Of a stretch of DNA of 64,000 bases, positions 1 to 13,900 are shown in pieces (position 1 is the stretch's first letter; each line of letters begins with the position of its first letter). The notes below the pieces were generated by a model. That model worked only from the letters and a program-made list of their open reading frames with translations. It was not told where the DNA came from and made no database searches. This DNA is from Mytilus trossulus (taxonomy: Eukaryota > Mollusca > Bivalvia > Mytilida > Mytilidae): contig NC_086378.1 of assembly GCF_036588685.1 (NCBI RefSeq), positions 12,255,578-12,319,577 of the forward strand, written 5' to 3'. Both the position numbers and the translations under genes were made by a program.

Positions 1-3000
1 TTGAGTTATAAGCCAAAAACTGCATTTTACCCCTATGTTCTATTTTTAGCCATGGCGGCCATCTGGGTTGGTTTGCCTGGTCACAAAACACAAATTTTAA
101 ACTAGATAGCCTTATGATGATTCTGGCTATGTTTTGTAAAATTTGGCCCAGTAGTTTCAGAGGAGATTTTTGTAAAAGTTAACCAAGATTTACGAAAAAT
201 GGTTAAAAATTGACTATAAAGGGCAATAACTCCTAAAGGGGTCAACTGACCATTTTGGTCATGTCGACTTATTTGTAAATCTTACTTTGCTGAACATTAT
301 TGCTGTCTACAGTTTATCTCTATCTATAATAATATTCAAGATAATAACCAAAAACAGTAAAATTTCCTTAAAATTACCAATTTAGGGGCAGCAACCCAAC
401 AATGTATTGTCTGATTCATCTGCAAATTTCAGGGCAGATAGATCTTGACCAGATAAACAATTTAACCTCTTGTCAGATTTGTTCTAAATGCTTTGGTTTT
501 TGAGTTATAAGCCAAAAACTGCATTTTACCCCCTATGTTCTATTTTTAGCCATGGCGGCCATCTTGGTTGGTTTGCCCGGTCACAAAACACAAATTTTAA
601 ACTAGATAGCCTTATAATGATTCTGGCTATGTTTTGTAAAATTTGGCCCAGTAGTTTCAGAGGAGATTTTTGTAAAAGTTAACCAAGATTTACGAAAAAT
701 GGTTAAAAATTGACTATAAAGGGCAATAACTCCTAAAGAGGTCAACTGACCATTTTGGTCATGTCGACTTATTTGTAAATCTTACTTTGCTGAACATTAT
801 TGCTGTCTACAGTTTATCTCTATCTATAATAATATTCAAGATAATAACCAAAAACAGTAAAATTTCCTTAAAATTACCAATTTAGGGGCAACAACCCAAC
901 AATGTATTGTCTGATTCATCTGCAAATTTCAGGGCAGATAGATCTTGACCAGATAAACAATTTAACCTCTTGTCAGATTTGTTCTAAATGCTTTGGTTTT
1001 TGAGTTATAAGCCAAAAACTGCATTTTACCCCTATGTTCTATTTTTAGCCATGGCGGCCATCTTGGTTGGTTTGCCCGGTCACAAAACACAAATTTTAAA
1101 CTAGATAGCCTTATAATGATTCTGGCTATGTTTTGTAAAATTTGGCCCAGTAGTTTCAGAGGAGATTTTTGTAAAAGTTAACCAAGATTTACGAAAAATG
1201 GTTAAAAATTGACTATAAAGGGCAATAACTCCTAAAGGGGTCAACTGACCATTTTGGTCATGTCGACTTATTTGTAAATCTTACTTTGCTGAACATTATT
1301 GCTGTCTACAGTTTATCTCTATCTATAATAATATTCAAGATAATAACCAAAAACAGTAAAATTTCCTTAAAATTACCAATTTAGGGGCAGCAACCCAACA
1401 ATGTATTGTCTGATTCATCTGCAAATTTCAGGGCAGATAGATCTTGACCAGATAAACAATTTAACCTCTTGTCAGATTTGTTCAAAATGCTTTGGTTTTT
1501 GAGTTATAAGCCAAAAACTGCATTTTACCCCTATGTTCTATTTTTAGCCATGGCGGCCATCTTGGTTGGTTTGCCCGGTCACAAAACACAAATTTTAAAC
1601 TAGATAGCCTTATAATGATTCTGGCTATGTTTTGTAAAATTTGGCCCAGTAGTTTCAGAGGAGATTTTTGTAAAAGTTAACCAAGATTTACGAAAAATGG
1701 TTAAAAATTGACTATAAAGGGCAATAACTCCTAAAGGGGTCAACTGACCATTTTGGTCATGTCGACTTATTTGTAAATCTTACTTTGCTGAACATTATTG
1801 CTGTTTACAGTTTATCTCCATCTATAATAATATTCAAGATAATAACCAAAAACAGTAAAATTTCCTTTAAATTATCAATTTAGGGGCAGCAACCTAACAA
1901 TGGGTTGTCTGATTCATCTGAAAATTTCAGGGCAGATAAATCTTGACCTTACAAACAATTTTGTCAGATTTGCTCTAAATGCTTTGGTTTTTGAGTTATA
2001 AGCCAAAAACTGCATTTTACCCCTATGTTCTATTTTTAGCCATGGCGGCCATCTTGGTTGGTTTGCCCGGTCACAAAACACAAATTTTAAACTAGATAGC
2101 CTTATAATGATTCTGGCTATGTTTTGTAAAATTTGGCCCAGTAGTTTCAGAGGAGATTTTTGTAAAAGTTAACCAAGATTTACGAAAAATGGTTAAAAAT
2201 TGACTATAAAGGGCAATAACTCCTAAAGGGGTCAACTGACCATTTTGGTCATGTCGACTTATTTGTAAATCTTACTTTGCTGAACATTATTGCTGTCTAC
2301 AGTTTATCTCTATCTATAATAATATTCAAGATAATAACCAAAAACAGTAAAATTTCCTTAAAATTACCAATTTAGGGGCAGCAACCCAACAATGTATTGT
2401 CTGATTCATCTGCAAATTTCAGGGCAGATAGATCTTGACCAGATAAACGATTTAACCTCTTGTCAGATTTGTTCTAAATGCTTTGGTTTTTGAGTTATAA
2501 GCCAAAAACTGCATTTTACCCCCTATGTTCTATTTTTAGCCATGGCGGCCATCTTGGTTGGTTTGCCCGGTCACAAAACACAAATTTTAAACTAGATAGC
2601 CTTATAATGATTCTGGCTATGTTTTGTAAAATTTGGCCCAGTAGTTTCAGAGGAGATTTTTGTAAAAGTTAACCAAGATTTACGAAAAATGGTTAAAAAT
2701 TGACTATAAAGGGCAATAACTCCTAAAGGGGTCAACTGACCATTTTGGTCATGTCGACTTATTTGTAAATCTTACTTTGCTGAACATTATTGCTGTTTAC
2801 AGTTTATCTCCATCTATAATAATATTCAAGATAATAACCAAAAACAGTAAAATTTCCTTTAAATTATCAATTTAGGGGCAGCAACCTAACAATGGGTTGT
2901 CTGATTCATCTGAAAATTTCAGGGCAGATAAATCTTGACCTTACAAACAATTTTGTCAGATTTGCTCTAAATGCTTTGGTTTTTGAGTTATAAGCCAAAA

Positions 3001-4981
3001 ACTGCATTTTACCCCTATGTTCTATTTTTAGCCATGGCGGCCATCTTGGTTGGTTTGCCCGGTCACAAAACACAAATTTTAAACTAGATAGCCTTATAAT
3101 GATTCTGGCTATGTTTTGTAAAATTTGGCCCAGTAGTTTCAGAGGAGATTTTTGTAAAAGTTAACCAAGATTTACGAAAAATGGTTAAAAATTGACTATA
3201 AAGGGCAATAACTCCTAAAGGGGTCAACTGACCATTTTGGTCATGTCGACTTATTTGTAAATCTTACTTTGCTGAACATTATTGCTGTCTACAGTTTATC
3301 TCTATCTATAATAATATTCAAGATAATAACCAAAAACAGTAAAATTTCCTTAAAATTACCAATTTAGGGGCAGCAACCCAACAATGTATTGTCTGATTCA
3401 TCTGCAAATTTCAGGGCAGATAGATCTTGACCAGATAAACGATTTAACCTCTTGTCAGATTTGTTCTAAATGCTTTGGTTTTTGAGTTATAAGCCAAAAA
3501 CTGCATTTTACCCCCTATGTTCTATTTTTAGCCATGGCGGCCATCTTGGTTGGTTTGCCCGGTCACAAAACACAAATTTTAAACTAGATAGCCTTATAAT
3601 GATTCTGGCTATGTTTTGTAAAATTTGGCCCAGTAGTTTCAGAGGAGATTTTTGTAAAAGTTAACCAAGATTTACGAAAAATGGTTAAAAATTGACTATA
3701 AAGGGCAATAACTCCTAAAGGGGTCAACTGACCATTTTGGTCATGTCGACTTATTTGTAAATCTTACTTTGCTGAACATTATTGCTGTATACAGTTTATC
3801 TCTATCTATAATAATATTCAAGATAATAACCAAAAACAGTAAAATTTCCTTAAAATTACCAATTTAGGGGCAGCAACCCAACAATGTATTGTCTGATTCA
3901 TCTGCAAATTTCAGGGCAGATAGATCTTGACCAGATAAACAATTTAACCTCTTGTCAGATTTGTTCTAAATGCTTTGGTTTTTGAGTTATAAGCCAAAAA
4001 CTGCATTTTACCCCTATGTTCTATTTTTAGCCATGGCGGCCATCTTGGTTGGTTTGCCCGGTCACAAAACACAAATTTTAAACTAGATAGCCTTGTAATG
4101 ATTCTGGCTATGTTTTGTAAAATTTGGCTCAGTAGTTTCAGAGGAGATTTTTGTAAAAGTTAACCAAGATTTACGAAAAATGGTTTAAAATTGACTATAA
4201 AGGGCAATAACTCCTAAAGGGGTCAACTGACCATTTTGGTCATGTCGACTTATTTGTAAATCTTACTTTGCTGAACATTATTGCTGTCTACAGTTTATCT
4301 CTATCTATAATAATATTCAAGATAATAACCAAAAACAGTAAAATTTCCTTAAAATTGCCAATTTAGGGGCAGCAACCCAACAATGTATTGTCTGATTCAT
4401 CTGCAAATTTCAGGGCAGATAGATCTTGACCAGATAAACAATTTAACCTCGTGTCAGATTTGTTCTAAATGCTTTGGTTTTTGAGTTATAAGCCAAAAAC
4501 TGCATTTTACCCCTATGTTCTATTTTTAGCCATGGCGGCCATCTTGGTTGGTTTGCCTGGTCACAAAACACAAATTTTAAACTAGATAGCCTTATGATGA
4601 TTCTGGCTATGTTTTGTAAAATTTGGCCCAGTAGTTTCAGAGGAGATTTTTGTAAAAGTTAACCAAGATTTACGAAAAATGGTTAAAAATTGACTATAAA
4701 GGGCAATAACTCCTAAAGGGGTCTACTGACCATTTTGGTCATGTCGACTTATTTGTAAATCTTACTTTGCTGAACATTATTGCTGTCTACAGTTTATCTC
4801 TATCTATAATAATATTCAAGATAATAACCAAAAACAGTAAAATTTCCTTAAAATTACCAATTTAGGGGCAGCAACCCAACAATGTATTGTCTGATTCATC
4901 TGCAAATTTCAGGGCAGATAGATCATGACCAGATAAACAATTTAACCTCTTGTCAGATTTGTTCTAAATGCTTTGGTTTTT

Positions 4982-7900
4982 GAGTTATAAGCCAAAAACT
5001 GCATTTTACCCCTATGTTCTATTTTTAGCCATGGCGGCCATCTTGGTTGGTTTGCCCGGTCACAAAACACAAATTTTAAACTAGATAGCCTTATAATGAT
5101 TCTGGCTATGTTTTGTAAAATTTGGCCCAGTAGTTTCAGAGGAGATTTTTGTAAAAGTTAACCAAGATTTACGAAAAATGGTTAAAAATTGACTATAAAG
5201 GGCAAAAACTCCTTAAGGGGTCAACTGACCATTTTGGTCATGTCGACTTATTTGTAAATCTTACTTTGCTGAACATTATTGCTGTTTACAGTTTATCTCC
5301 ATCTATAATAATATTCAAGATAATAACCAAAAACAGTAAAATTTCCTTTAAATTACCAATTTAGGGGCAGCAACCTAACAATGGGTTGTCTGATTCATCT
5401 GAAAATTTCAGGGCAGATAAATCTTGACCTTACAAACAATTTTGTCAGATTTGCTCTAAATGCTTTGGTTTTTGAGTTATAAGCCAAAAACTGCATTTTA
5501 CCCCCTATGTTCTATTTTTAGCCATGGCGGCCATCTTGGTAGGTTTGCCCGGTCACAAAACACAAATTTTAAACTAGATAGCCTTATAATGATTCTGGCT
5601 ATGTTTTGTAAAATTTGGCCCAGTAGTTTCAGAGGAGATTTTTGTAAAAGTTAACCAAGATTTACGAAAAATGGTTAAAAATTGACTATAAAGGGCAATA
5701 ACTCCTAAAGGGGTCAACTGACCATTTTGGTCATGTCGACTTATTTGTAAATCTTACTTTGCTGAACATTATTGCTGTCTACAGTTTATCTCTATCTATA
5801 ATAATATTCAAGATAATAACCAAAAACAGTAAAATTTCCTTAAAATCACTAATTTAGGGGCAGCAACCAAACAATGTATTGTCTGATTCATCTGCAAATT
5901 TCAGGGCAGATAGATCTTGACCAGATAAACAAGTTAACCTCGTGTCAGATTTGCTCTAAATGCTTTGGTTTTTGAGTTATAAGCCAAAAACTGCATTTTA
6001 CCCTTATGTTCTATTTTTAGCCATGGCGGCCATCTTGGTTGGTTTGCCCGGTCACAAAACACAAATTTTAAACTAGATAGCCTTATAATGATTCTGGCTA
6101 TGTTTTGTAAAATTTGGCCCAGTAGTTTCAGAGGAGATTTTTGTAAAACTTAACCAAGATTTACGAAAAATGGTTAAAAATTGACTATAAAGGGCAATAA
6201 CTCCTAAAGGGGTCAACTGACCATTTTGGTCATGTCGACTTATTTGTAAATCTTACTTTGCTGAACATTATTGCTGTTTACAGTTTATCTCCATCTATAA
6301 TAATATTCAAGATAATAACCAAAAACAGTAAAATTTCCTTTAAATTACCAATTTAGGGGCAGCAACCTAACAATGGGTTGTCTGATTCATCTGAAAATTT
6401 CAGGGCAGATAAATCTTGACCTTACAAACAATTTTGTCAGATTTGCTCTAAATGCTTTGGTTTTTGAGTTATAAGCCAAAAACTGCATTTTACCCCCTAT
6501 GTTCTATTTTTAGCCATGGCGGCCATCTTGGTAGGTTTGCCCGGTCACAAAACACAAATTTTAAACTAGATAGCCTTATAATGATTCTGGCTATGTTTTG
6601 TAAAATTTGGCCCAGTAGTTTCAGAGGAGATTTTTGTAAAAGTTAACCAAGATTTACGAAAAATGGTTAAAAATTGACTATAAAGGGCAATAACTCCTAA
6701 AGGGGTCAACTGACCATTTTGGTCATGTCGACTTATTTGTAAATCTTACTTTGCTGAACATTATTGCTGTCTACAGTTTATCTCTATCTATAATAATATT
6801 CAAGATAATAACCAAAAACAGTAAAATTTCCTTAAAATCACTAATTTAGGGGCAGCAACCAAACAATGTATTGTCTGATTCATCTGCAAATTTCAGGGCA
6901 GATAGATCTTGACCAGATAAACAAGTTAACCTCGTGTCAGATTTGCTCTAAATGCTTTGGTTTTTGAGTTATAAGCCAAAAACTGCATTTTACCCACTAT
7001 GTTCTATTTTTAGCCATGGCGGCCATCGTGGATGGTTTGCCCGGTCACAAAACACAAATTTTAAACTAGATAGCCTTATAATGATTCTGGCTATGTTTTG
7101 TAAAATTTGGCCCAGAAGTTTCAGAGGAGATTTTTGTAAAAGTTAACCAAGATTTACGAAAAATGGTTAAAAATTGACTATAAAGGGCAATAACTCCTAA
7201 AGGGGTCAACTGACCATTTTGGTCATGTCGACTTATTTGTAAATCTTACTTTGCTGAACATTATTGCTGTCTACAGTTTATCTCCAATCTATAATAATAT
7301 TCAAGATAATAACCAAAAACAGTAAAATTTCCTTAAAATTACCAATTTAGGGGCAGCAACCCAACAATGTATTGTCTGATTCATCTGCAAATTTCAGGGC
7401 AGATAGATCTTGAACAGATAAACAATTTAACCTCTTGTCAGATTTGTTCTAAATGCTTTGGTTTTTGAGTTATAAGCCAAAAACTGCATTTTACCCCTAT
7501 GTTCTATTTTCAGCCATGGCGGCCATCTTGGTTGGTTTGCCCGGTCACAAAACACAAATTTTAAACTAGATAGCCTTATAATGATTCTGGCTATGTTTTG
7601 TAAAATTTGGCCCAGTAGTTTCAGAGGAGATTTTTGTAAAAGTTAACCAAGATTTACGAAAAATGGTTAAAAATTGACTATAAAGGGCAATAACTCCTAA
7701 AGAGGTCAACTGACCATTTTGGTCATGTCGACTTATTTGTAAATCTTACTTTGCTGAACATTATTGCTGTTTACAGTTTATCTCCATCTATAATAATATT
7801 CAAGATAATAACCAAAAACAGTAAAATTTCCTTTAAATTACCAATTTAGGGGCAGCAACCTAACAATGGGTTGTCTGATTCATCTGAAAATTTCAGGGCA

Positions 7901-10900
7901 GATAAATCTTGACCTTACAAACAATTTTGTCAGATTTGCTCTAAATGCCTTGGTTTTTGAGTTATAAGCCAAAAACTGCATTTTACCCCCTATGTTCTAT
8001 TTTTAGCCATGGCGGCCATCTTGGTAGGTTTTCCCGGTCACAAAACACAAATTTTAAACTAGATAGCCTTATAATGATTCTGGCTATGTTTTGTAAAATT
8101 TGGCCCAGTAGTTTCAGAGGAGATTTTTGTAAAAGTTAACCAAGATTTACGAAAAATGGTTAAAAATTGACTATAAAGGGCAATAACTCCTAAAGGGGTC
8201 AACTGACCATTTTGGTCATGTCAACTTATTTGTAAATCTTACTTTGCTGAACATTATTGCTGTCTACAGTTTATCTCTATCTATAATAATATTCAAGATA
8301 ATAACCAAAAACAGTAAAATTTCCTTAAAATCACTAATTTAGGGGCAGCAACCAAACAATGTATTGTCTGATTCATCTGCAAATTTCAGGGCAGATAGAT
8401 CTTGACCAGATAAACAAGTTAACCTCGTGTCAGATTTGCTCTAAATGCTTTGGTTTTTGAGTTATAAGCCAAAAACTGCATTTTACCCACTATGTTCTAT
8501 TTTTAGCCATGGCGGCCATCGTGGATGGTTTGCCCGGTCACAAAACACAAATTTTAAACTAGATAGCCTTATAATGATTCTGGCTATGTTTTGTAAAATT
8601 TGGCCCAGAAGTTTCAGAGGAGATTTTTGTAAAAGTTAACCAAGATTTACGAAAAATGGTTAAAAATTGACTATAAAGGGCAATAACTCCTAAAGGGGTC
8701 AACTGACCATTTTGGTCATGTCGACTTATTTGTAAATCTTACTTTGCTGAACATTATTGCTGTCTACAGTTTATCTCCAATCTATAATAATATTCAAGAT
8801 AATAACCAAAAACAGTAAAATTTCCTTAAAATTACCAATTTAGGGGCAGCAACCCAACAATGTATTGTCTGATTCATCTGCAAATTTCAGGGCAGATAGA
8901 TCTTGAACAGATAAACAATTTAACCTCTTGTCAGATTTGTTCTAAATGCTTTGGTTTTTGAGTTATAAGCCAAAAACTGCATTTTACCCCTATGTTCTAT
9001 TTTCAGCCATGGCGGCCATCTTGGTTGGTTTGCCCGGTCACAAAACACAAATTTTAAACTAAATAGCCTTATAATGATTCTGGCTATGTTTTGTAAAATT
9101 TGGCCCAGTAGTTTCAGAGGAGATTTTTGTAAAAGTTAACCAAGATTTACGAAAAATGGTTAAAAATTGACTATAAAGGGCAATAACTCCTAAAGAGGTC
9201 AACTGACCATTTTGGTCATGTCGACTTATTTGTAAATCTTACTTTGCTGAACATTATTGCTGTTTACAGTTTATCTCCATCTATAATAATATTCAAGATA
9301 ATAACCAAAAACAGTAAAATTTCCTTTAAATTACCAATTTAGGGGCAGCAACCTAACAATGGGTTGTCTGATTCATCTGAAAATTTCAGGGCAGATAAAT
9401 CTTGACCTTACAAACAATTTTGTCAGATTTGCTCTAAATGCTTTGGTTTTTGAGTTATAAGCCAAAAACTGCATTTTACCCCCTATGTTCTATTTTTAGC
9501 CATGGCGGCCATCTTGGTAGGTTTTCCCGGTCACAAAACACAAATTTTAAACTAGATAGCCTTATAATGATTCTGGCTATGTTTTGTAAAATTTGGCCCA
9601 GTAGTTTCAGAGGAGATTTTTGTAAAAGTTAACCAAGATTTACGAAAAATGGTTAAAAATTGACTATAAAGGGCAATAACTCCTAAAGGGGTCAACTGAC
9701 CATTTTGGTCATGTCAACTTATTTGTAAATCTTACTTTGCTGAACATTATTGCTGTCTACAGTTTATCTCTATCTATAATAATATTCAAGATAATAACCA
9801 AAAACAGTAAAATTTCCTTAAAATCACTAATTTAGGGGCAGCAACCAAACAATGTATTGTCTGATTCATCTGCAAATTTCAGGGCAGATAGATCTTGACC
9901 AGATAAACAAGTTAACCTCGTGTCAGATTTGCTCTAAATGCTTTGGTTTTTGAGTTATAAGCCAAAAACTGCATTTTACCCCTATGTTCTATTTTTAGCC
10001 ATGGCGGCCATCTTGGTTGGTTTGCCCGGTCACAAAACACAAATTTTAAACTAGATAGCCTTATAATGATTCTGGCTATGTTTTGTAAAATTTGGCCCAG
10101 TAGTTTCAGAGGAGATTTTTGTAAAAGTTAACCAAGATTTACGAAAAATGGTTAAAAATTGACTATAAAGGGCAATAACTCCTAAAGGGGTCAACTGACC
10201 ATTTTGGTCATGTCGACTTATTTGTAAATCTTACTTTGCTGAACATTATTGCTGTTTACAGTTTATCTCCATCTATAATAATATTCAAGATAATAACCAA
10301 AAACAGTAAAATTTCCTTTAAATTACCAATTTAGGGGCAGCAACCTAACAATGGGTTGTCTGATTCATCTGAAAATTTCAGGGCAGATAAATCTTGACCT
10401 TACAAACAATTTTGTCAGATTTGCTCTAAATGCTTTGGTTTTTGAGTTATAAGCCAAAAACTGCATTTTACCCCCTATGTTCTATTTTTAGCCATGGCGG
10501 CCATCTTGGTAGGTTTGCCCGGTCACAAAACACAAATTTTAAACTAGATAGCCTTATAATGATTCTGGCTATGTTTTGTAAAATTTGGCCCAGTAGTTTC
10601 AGAGGAGATTTTTGTAAAAGTTAACCAAGATTTACGAAAAATGGTTAAAAATTGACTATAAAGGGCAATAACTCCTAAAGGGGTCAACTGACCATTTTGG
10701 TCATGTCGACTTATTTGTAAATCTTACTTTGCTGAACATTATTGCTGTCTACAGTTTATCTCTATCTATAATAATATTCAAGATAATAACCAAAAACAGT
10801 AAAATTTCCTTAAAATCACTAATTTAGGGGCAGCAACCAAACAATGTATTGTCTGATTCATCTGCAAATTTCAGGGCAGATAGATCTTGACCAGATAAAC

Positions 10901-13900
10901 AAGTTAACCTCGTGTCAGATTTGCTCTAAATGCTTTGGTTTTTGAGTTATAAGCCACAAACTGCATTTTACCCCCTATGTTCTATTTTTAGCCATGGCGG
11001 CCATCGTGGATGGTTTGCCCGGTCACAAAACACAAATTTTAAACTAGATAGCCTTATAATGATTCTGGCTATGTTTTGTAAAATTTGGCCCAGAAGTTTC
11101 AGAGGAGATTTTTGTAAAAGTTAACCAAGATTTACGAAAAATGGTTAAAAATTGACTATAAAGGGCAATAACTCCTAAAGGGGTCAACTGACCATTTTGG
11201 TCATGTCGACTTATTTGTAAATCTTACTTTGCTGAACAATATTGCTGTCTACAGTTTATCTCCAATCTATAATAATATTCAAGATAATAACCAAAAACAG
11301 TAAAATTTCCTTAAAATTACCAATTTAGGGGCAGCAACCCAACAATGTATTGTCTGATTCATCTGCAAATTTTAGGGCAGATAGATCTTGAACAGATAAA
11401 CAATTTAACCTCTTGTCAGATTTGTTCTAAATGCTTTGGTTTTTGAGTTATAAGCCAAAAACTGCATTTTACCCCTATGTTCTATTTTCAGCCATGGCGG
11501 CCATCTTGGTTGGTTTGCCCGGTCACAAAACACAAATTTTAAACTAGATAGCCTTATAATGATTCTGGCTATGTTTTGTAAAATTTGGCCCAGTAGTTTC
11601 AGAGGAGATTTTTGTAAAAGTTAACCAAGATTTACGAAAAATGGTTAAAAATTGACTATAAAGGGCAATAACTCCTAAAGAGGTCAACTGACCATTTTGG
11701 TCATGTCGACTTATTTGTAAATCTTACTTTGCTGAACATTATTGCTGTCTACAGTTTATCTCTATCTATAATAATATTCAAGATAATAACCAAAAACAGT
11801 AAAATTTCCTTAAAATCACTAATTTAGGGGCAGCAACCAAACAATGTATTGTCTGATTCATCTGCAAATTTCAGGGCAGATAGATCTTGACCAGATAAAC
11901 AAGTTAACCTCGTGTCAGATTTGCTCTAAATGCTTTGGTTTTTGAGTTATAAGCCAAAAACTGCATTTTACCCCTATGTTCTATTTTTAGCCATGGCGGC
12001 CATCTTGGTTGGTTTGCCCGGTCACAAAACACAAATTTTAAACTAGATAGCCTTATAATGATTCTGGCTATGTTTTGTAAAATTTGGCCCAGTAGTTTCA
12101 GAGGAGATTTTTGTAAAAGTTAACCAAGATTTACGAAAAATGGTTAAAAATTGACTATAAAGGGCAATAACTCCTAAAGGGGTCAACTGACCATTTTGGT
12201 CATGTCGACTTATTTGTAAATCTTACTTTGCTGAACATTATTGCTGTTTACAGTTTATCTCCATCTATAATAATATTCAAGATAATAACCAAAAACAGTA
12301 AAATTTCCTTTAAATTACCAATTTAGGGGCAGCAACCTAACAATGGGTTGTCTGATTCATCTGAAAATTTCAGGGCAGATAAATCTTGACCTTACAAACA
12401 ATTTTGTCAGATTTGCTCTAAATGCTTTGGTTTTTGAGTTATAAGCCAAAAACTGCATTTTACCCCCTATGTTCTATTTTTAGCCATGGCGGCCATCTTG
12501 GTAGGTTTGCCCGGTCACAAAACACAAATTTTAAACTAGATAGCCTTATAATGATTCTGGCTATGTTTTGTAAAATTTGGCCCAGTAGTTTCAGAGGAGA
12601 TTTTTGTAAAAGTTAACCAAGATTTACGAAAAATGGTTAAAAATTGACTATAAAGGGCAATAACTCCTAAAGGGGTCAACTGACCATTTTGGTCATGTCG
12701 ACTTATTTGTAAATCTTACTTTGCTGAACATTATTGCTGTTTACAGTTTATCTCCATCTATAATAATATTCAAGATAATAACCAAAAACAGTAAAATTTC
12801 CTTTAAATTACCAATTTAGGGGCAGCAACCTAACAATGGGTTGTCTGATTCATCTGAAAATTTCAGGGCAGATAAATCTTGACCTTACAAACAATTTTGT
12901 CAGATTTGCTCTAAATGCTTTGGTTTTTGAGTTATAAGCCAAAAACTGCATTTTACCCCCTATGTTCTATTTTTAGCCATGGCGGCCATCTTGGTAGGTT
13001 TGCCCGGTCACAAAACACAAATTTTAAACTAGATAGCCTTATAATGATTCTGGCTATGTTTTGTAAAATTTGGCCCAGTAGTTACAGAGGAGATTTTTGT
13101 AAAATTTGGCCCAGTAGTTACAGAGGAGATTTTTGTAAAAGTTAACCAAGATTTACGAAAAATGGTTAAAAATTGACTATAAAGGGCAATAACTCCTAAA
13201 GGGGTCAACTGACCATTTTGGTCATGTCGACTTATTTGTAAATCTTACTTTGCTGAACATTATTGCTGTCTACAGTTTATCTCTATCTATAATAATATTC
13301 AAGATAATAACCAAAAACAGTAAAATTTCCTTAAAATCACTAATTTAGGGGCAGCAACCAAACAATGTATTGTCTGATTCATCTGCAAATTTCAGGGCAG
13401 ATAGATCTTGACCAGATAAACAAGTTAACCTCGTGTCAGATTTGCTCTAAATGCTTTGGTTTTTGAGTTATAAGCCACAAACTGCATTTTACCCCCTTTG
13501 TTCTATTTTTAGCCATGGCGGCCATCGTGGATGGTTTGCCCGGTCACAAAACACAAATTTTAAACTAGATAGCCTTATAATGATTCTGGCTATGTTTTGT
13601 AAAATTTGGCCCAGAAGTTTCAGAGGAGATTTTTGTAAAAGTTAACCAAGATTTACGAAAAATGGTTAAAAATTGACTATAAAGGGCAATAACTCCTAAA
13701 GGGGTCAACTGACCATTTTGGTCATGTCGACTTATTTGTAAATCTTACTTTGCTGAACATTATTGCTGTCTACAGTTTATCTCCAATCTATAATAATATT
13801 CAAGATAATAACCAAAAACAGTAAAATTTCCTTAAAATTACCAATTTAGGGGCAGCAACCCAACAATGTATTGTCTGATTCATCTGCAAATTTCAGGGCA

